Source of the DNA: Planctomycetota bacterium
GTDB lineage: Bacteria > Planctomycetota > SZUA-567
Assembly: GCA_020861125.1 (NCBI GenBank)
Contig: JAJBSZ010000115.1
Span: 1-8,424, forward strand
Length of the DNA: 8,424 nt
Reading direction: 5' to 3'
The translations under genes were made by a program, and so were the position numbers. The notes under the pieces are model-generated. The model searched no databases and had not been told where the DNA came from. It saw only the letters and a list, made by a program, of their open reading frames with translations. Of this stretch, positions 5,627 to 8,424 are shown in pieces (position 1 is the stretch's first letter; every line of letters starts with the position of its first letter).

Positions 5627-5655
5627 TTGACAAATTCCGGGGCAGGGTCTAGCTT
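5627..5655 (+). promoter_or_regulatory. Promoter of the chemoreceptor gene
   Basis: TTGACA (5627-5632) and TAGCTT (5650-5655) are 17 bases apart. The -35 is perfect and the -10 moderate. The predicted start near 5662 gives a leader of about 85 nt, and rules out the in-frame TTG at 5655 as a start codon. It diverges from the cold-shock promoter, with 63 bases between the two -35 elements. Confidence 0.6.
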
Positions 5656-5680
5656 TGGACGGAATAGCAGACGATTTTGC

Positions 5681-5744
5681 AACCGGATTGGGCGCCCGCC
5701 CCGCGATCGCCAGCATCCGGTTTCCCTGTAAAAAAGACGGGAAA
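5681..5744 (+). promoter_or_regulatory. Foldable leader over the chemoreceptor ribosome binding site
   Basis: Two stems can form in the leader: AACCGGAT (5681-5688) with ATCCGGTT (5715-5722), and TTTCCC (5721-5726) with GGGAAA (5739-5744). The second traps the GGGA that serves as ribosome binding site. The stems share bases 5721-5722, so they compete at their edge. This is the shape of a translational switch, though no known riboswitch class is recognised. Confidence 0.4.
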
Positions 5745-5747
5745 ACC

Positions 5748-7595
5748 ATGGATCACCTCCGGAAAATGTTTTCCAGCATCTGGGTGAAGTTGGTGCTGAG
5801 CTTCGTCCTCATCGCCGGCATCGCCCTCTGCGTCGGCATCACCAGCATCGCCCCGATCCAGCGCCTGGAAAACGCCATGCGCCGCATCGGCGACGAAAAC
5901 CTCGACCTCCTTCTCCGCATCGGCACCATCAAGGAGGCCCAGGCCCAGATCACCGCCGCCGAGCGCACCTTGCTGATCCGCCAGCTCTCCGACCAAAACA
6001 TCCGCCAGGAAAATTACGACCTGATCCTCTCCGCCCACCACGACGCCGAAGCGGCCGCCACCGGTTTCGACCAACTGGACCTCACTCCCGAACAGCTCCG
6101 CTCGTGGCGCGCCTTCCGCACCGCCTGGGAGTCCTGGACCGCCAAGCAGCAGGAACTTCTGGACATCCTCAAGCGCCAGGAGGAGCTCCTGAGCCAGGGC
6201 ATCCGCGGCGGCCGCCAGTTCGACCGCATCGCCAATCAGGCCTTCGACCTCGCCTTTTCGGAGCTGCGGGAATACCGCGAAACCGCCAACAGCCACCTGG
6301 ACGCCCTCGCCGCCGGGATCCGCCGCACCACCATCGAGGCGGTGAACGAATCCCGCGGCCTGGCCCAATCGAGCATTTACAAACAATTCTGTTTCGTCGG
6401 CGCCGCCTTTATCCTTTCCATGGCCCTGGGCATCTACCTCTCCTGGAAGATCAGCCAGCCAATCCTCAAGGGCGTCCGCTATATCACCGAGGTGGCGGAC
6501 GGCAATCTCCGCCACGACGTCGAGCCGGAACTCCTGCGCCAGCGGGGCGAAACCGGCATGCTGGCCACCGCCATCCAGAAGCTGATCGAGAGCCAGCGCC
6601 GGGAGGTGGGGGTCTTCAAATCCATCGCCAACGGCGACTACACCAGTTCCGTCGAACTGCGCTCCAACCAGGACGAACTGGGCCAAACCGTCGGCCAGAT
6701 GCTGGATATTACCAACGAAACCCTGGCCCAGGTGAACGTCGCCGTCACCCAGGTGACCTACGGCGCCGGCGCTATCAACAACGCCAGCCAGAACCTCTCC
6801 CAGGGGGCCATCGAGACCGCCTCTTCCCTCGAGGAGATCTCCGCCTCCATATCGCAGATCGGCGAAAAGACCCGCGCCAACGCCGCCTCCGCCGACGAGG
6901 CGGATCGGCTGGCCGCCCTGAGCCGGACGGCGGTGGATCGCGGCTACGAGTCCGTGGCCGAGATGACCGCCGCCATGAAGGACCTCCAGGCAACCAGCAC
7001 CCAGATCGCGTCGGTGGTGAAGCTGATCGACGACATCGCCTTCCAGACCAACCTCCTGGCCCTCAACGCGGCGGTGGAGGCGGCCCGGGCCGGCCGCCAC
7101 GGCCGGGGCTTTTCCATCGTCGCCGACGAGGTCCGCAACCTGGCCGGCCGGAGCGCCAAGGCCGCCAAGGATACGGCCCAGATGCTGGAAAAAACCGTCC
7201 AGAAGCTGGAAAAGGGCGCGGTATTGGCCGAACATACCGACGAGGTCCTCCGGGAGATCGTGGACAATGCCGCCAAGGTGGCGGATCTTTTCCGGAAGAT
7301 CGCCCAATCCTCCAACGAACAGTCCCACGGCATCAGTCAAATCGCCAACGGCCTGTCGCAGATCGATCGCGTGACCCAGCACAACACCATCACCGCCAGC
7401 GAAACCGCCTCCGCCGCCATCGCCCTGCTCCGCCAGGCCGAAGCCCTCCGCAACATGATGCAGCGCTTCCGTCTGCGGGACGGCACGACCCGGGAGATGC
7501 TTATGCGCCGCACGGGCCGGCCGGCACCGGACGCCCATCCCGGCCGAGGGCCGCTCGACCGGAACGCCCTGCCCGGCGGCGGCCGCACCGCCTGA
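5748..7595 (+). CDS. Methyl-accepting chemotaxis protein (transmembrane chemoreceptor)
   Basis: The product has 615 residues from ATG 5748; GGGA lies 5 bases before it and an earlier in-frame TTG lies inside the promoter. Residues about 12-34 are TM1 and 213-235 TM2. The segment between (35-212) is helical and should form a periplasmic four-helix-bundle ligand domain. HAMP follows at about 236-288 (ISQPILKGVRYITEVADGNL). The signalling domain runs from about 330 to 575, with a QNLSQGAIETASSLEEIS methylation-type helix at 349-366 and the diagnostic hairpin tip IAFQTNLLALNAAVEAARAG at 430-449, followed by GRGFSIVADEVRNLAG. This part contacts CheA and CheW, and CheR/CheB adjust its methylation. 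The tail (about 576-615) is Arg/Pro/Gly-rich and lacks the NWETF-type CheR tether. Ligand is unknown. No other chemotaxis gene is visible nearby, so it is an orphan receptor within this window. Confidence 0.96.
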   Translation: MDHLRKMFSSIWVKLVLSFVLIAGIALCVGITSIAPIQRLENAMRRIGDENLDLLLRIGTIKEAQAQITAAERTLLIRQLSDQNIRQENYDLILSAHHDAEAAATGFDQLDLTPEQLRSWRAFRTAWESWTAKQQELLDILKRQEELLSQGIRGGRQFDRIANQAFDLAFSELREYRETANSHLDALAAGIRRTTIEAVNESRGLAQSSIYKQFCFVGAAFILSMALGIYLSWKISQPILKGVRYITEVADGNLRHDVEPELLRQRGETGMLATAIQKLIESQRREVGVFKSIANGDYTSSVELRSNQDELGQTVGQMLDITNETLAQVNVAVTQVTYGAGAINNASQNLSQGAIETASSLEEISASISQIGEKTRANAASADEADRLAALSRTAVDRGYESVAEMTAAMKDLQATSTQIASVVKLIDDIAFQTNLLALNAAVEAARAGRHGRGFSIVADEVRNLAGRSAKAAKDTAQMLEKTVQKLEKGAVLAEHTDEVLREIVDNAAKVADLFRKIAQSSNEQSHGISQIANGLSQIDRVTQHNTITASETASAAIALLRQAEALRNMMQRFRLRDGTTREMLMRRTGRPAPDAHPGRGPLDRNALPGGGRTA

Positions 7596-7698
7596 TCGGT
7601 TGCTGCCCCGCCACCCGGCAGTGCGGCCAGCCAGGGGAACCGGCCGTATCCCGTCCACCATTAAACCGATCCCGTTCCCGTCCCGCTCCCGCAACCGA
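7596..7698. repeat. Inverted repeat and CCCGY repeats between the chemoreceptor gene and scpA
   Basis: TCGGTTGC (7596-7603) is repeated as its exact reverse complement GCAACCGA (7691-7698), spanning almost the whole 114-base intergenic region. The right end holds four copies of CCCGY in a row (about 7669-7691). No terminator with a T tract and no good promoter is visible, so scpA may be read through from the chemoreceptor gene. Confidence 0.45.
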
Positions 7699-7709
7699 AA
7701 AGGCACCGC

Positions 7710-8424
7710 ATGAGCCTCACCGTCACCATTCCCAACACCTTCAACGGCCCGCTGGACCTGCTGCTCCACCTCATCCGCCGGGATGAGATGGATATCTACG
7801 ACATCCCCATCGCCCGGCTCACCGCCACCTACCTCGAGGAAATGGCCAAGCTGGATCTGGTGGACGTGGACGAGGGCGCCGAGTTTCTCGACCTTGCCTC
7901 GCGCCTCCTGGAGATCAAGAGCCGCATGCTGATCCCGCCGGAGGAACGGGAGGACGAATCGGCGGAAGAGGAGGAGGATTTCGATCCCCGGAGCGGCCTG
8001 GTGGAAGCGCTCCTCGAGTACCGGCGCTTCAAGGACGCCGCCCGCCTGCTCGGGGAAATGGCGGAGGAACAGGCCCGGCGTTTTCCCCGGATCGCGCCGC
8101 GGCTGGCGTTGCAGCCGCCGGACGGGGAAGACGACGCGGCCGACTGCATGGACCTGTTTACCGCCTTCCAGGCCCTGCTGGTGCGGATGATGCCGACGGA
8201 GGATTCCACCGTCATCACCTACACCGAAGTGCCGACCTCAGTGCGCATCGAACAGATCCAGGCGGTGCTGGCGGATGTCGGTACCACCCGCTTTTCCCTG
8301 CTCCTCTCCGGCTCTCCCGACCGCCGGGAGATGGTGGGATTCTTTATCGCCCTGCTGGAATTGATCCGCCAGGGACGGGTGACGGCCCGGCAGACGGACA
8401 ACTTCGCCGACATCGTCCTGGAAC
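7710..8424 (+). CDS. scpA: Segregation and condensation protein A, C-terminus cut by window edge
   Basis: The visible 238 residues start at ATG 7710, with AAGG 6 bases before it. ScpA (kleisin) bridges the two heads of the SMC dimer and, with ScpB, forms the condensin-like complex that organises and segregates the chromosome. The N-terminal SMC-neck-binding helices show FNGPLDLLLHLIRRDEMDIY (11-30), then DIPIARLTATYLEEM (31-45) and EFLDLASRLLEIKSRMLIPP (58-77), all family signatures. An acidic linker follows (82-92), as is usual. The C-terminal winged helix that binds the SMC head ATPase cap is seen at about 205-238 (MVGFFIALLELIRQGRV). Usual length is 240-280 residues, so only a few to some tens are missing. 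scpB normally follows directly and would be expected just past the edge. Confidence 0.96.
   Translation, partial: MSLTVTIPNTFNGPLDLLLHLIRRDEMDIYDIPIARLTATYLEEMAKLDLVDVDEGAEFLDLASRLLEIKSRMLIPPEEREDESAEEEEDFDPRSGLVEALLEYRRFKDAARLLGEMAEEQARRFPRIAPRLALQPPDGEDDAADCMDLFTAFQALLVRMMPTEDSTVITYTEVPTSVRIEQIQAVLADVGTTRFSLLLSGSPDRREMVGFFIALLELIRQGRVTARQTDNFADIVLE

Noticed and set aside
3813..5630. Long plus-strand open frame (605 codons) over the MFS and cold-shock genes
   Set aside because: It is antisense to two genes with recognisable families, is rich in Gly/His/Arg/Gln, has no ribosome binding site and crosses a terminator and promoter.
5649..7769. Very long open frame (706 codons) antisense to the chemoreceptor gene
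   Set aside because: It mirrors the GC-rich third codon positions of the chemoreceptor; the protein is low-complexity Gly/Val/Asp/Leu text with no domain, while the sense frame has complete chemoreceptor motifs.

Overview
This window looks like chromosomal DNA from a GC-rich, motile, Gram-negative-type bacterium. My best guess is a member of the Desulfuromonadota (Geobacter/Desulfuromonas-like). The guess rests on gene style (PAS sensor proteins, a chemoreceptor, ScpA, a SoxR/TetR-era type regulator-plus-permease pair is not diagnostic) and on sigma70-like promoters set in GC-rich coding DNA. No rRNA or other phylogenetic marker is present, so it is an inference. I see no tRNA, rRNA, CRISPR array, insertion sequence or prophage gene.

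Left part (1-2806): the start of a PAS-domain signalling protein runs leftward off the window edge. To its right is an AT-rich regulatory gap, then a strong leftward intrinsic terminator that ends a small, very charged protein of unknown function. That small gene and a dicarboxylate/amino-acid:cation symporter (DAACS) are divergent and share a short region with two facing promoters. The symporter lacks several residues that bind sodium and acidic substrate in characterised relatives. A GC-rich hairpin separates it from the convergent tetR gene.

Middle part (2812-5426, all leftward): in transcription order, a cold-shock protein gene with a strong promoter and its own terminator, a 12-helix MFS permease, a gene-free stretch of about 500 bases, and a TetR-family regulator. 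Inside the gene-free stretch is a good leftward promoter with an 18-bp near-palindrome placed on its predicted start site. The palindrome has the form expected of a TetR operator. This suggests tetR is autoregulated from a distant promoter with a leader of about 440 nt. A weaker match to the same palindrome lies just before the MFS start codon, which would link regulator and permease.

Right part (5627-8424, rightward): a transmembrane methyl-accepting chemotaxis protein with its own promoter and a leader that can fold over its ribosome binding site, then scpA (SMC-ScpAB chromosome segregation), nearly complete at the window edge. The cold-shock and chemoreceptor genes are divergent from a shared region.

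Nothing here amounts to a clear new multi-gene system. The points most worth testing are the TetR/MFS operator arrangement with its long leader, the divergent symporter binding site, and the folded chemoreceptor leader.
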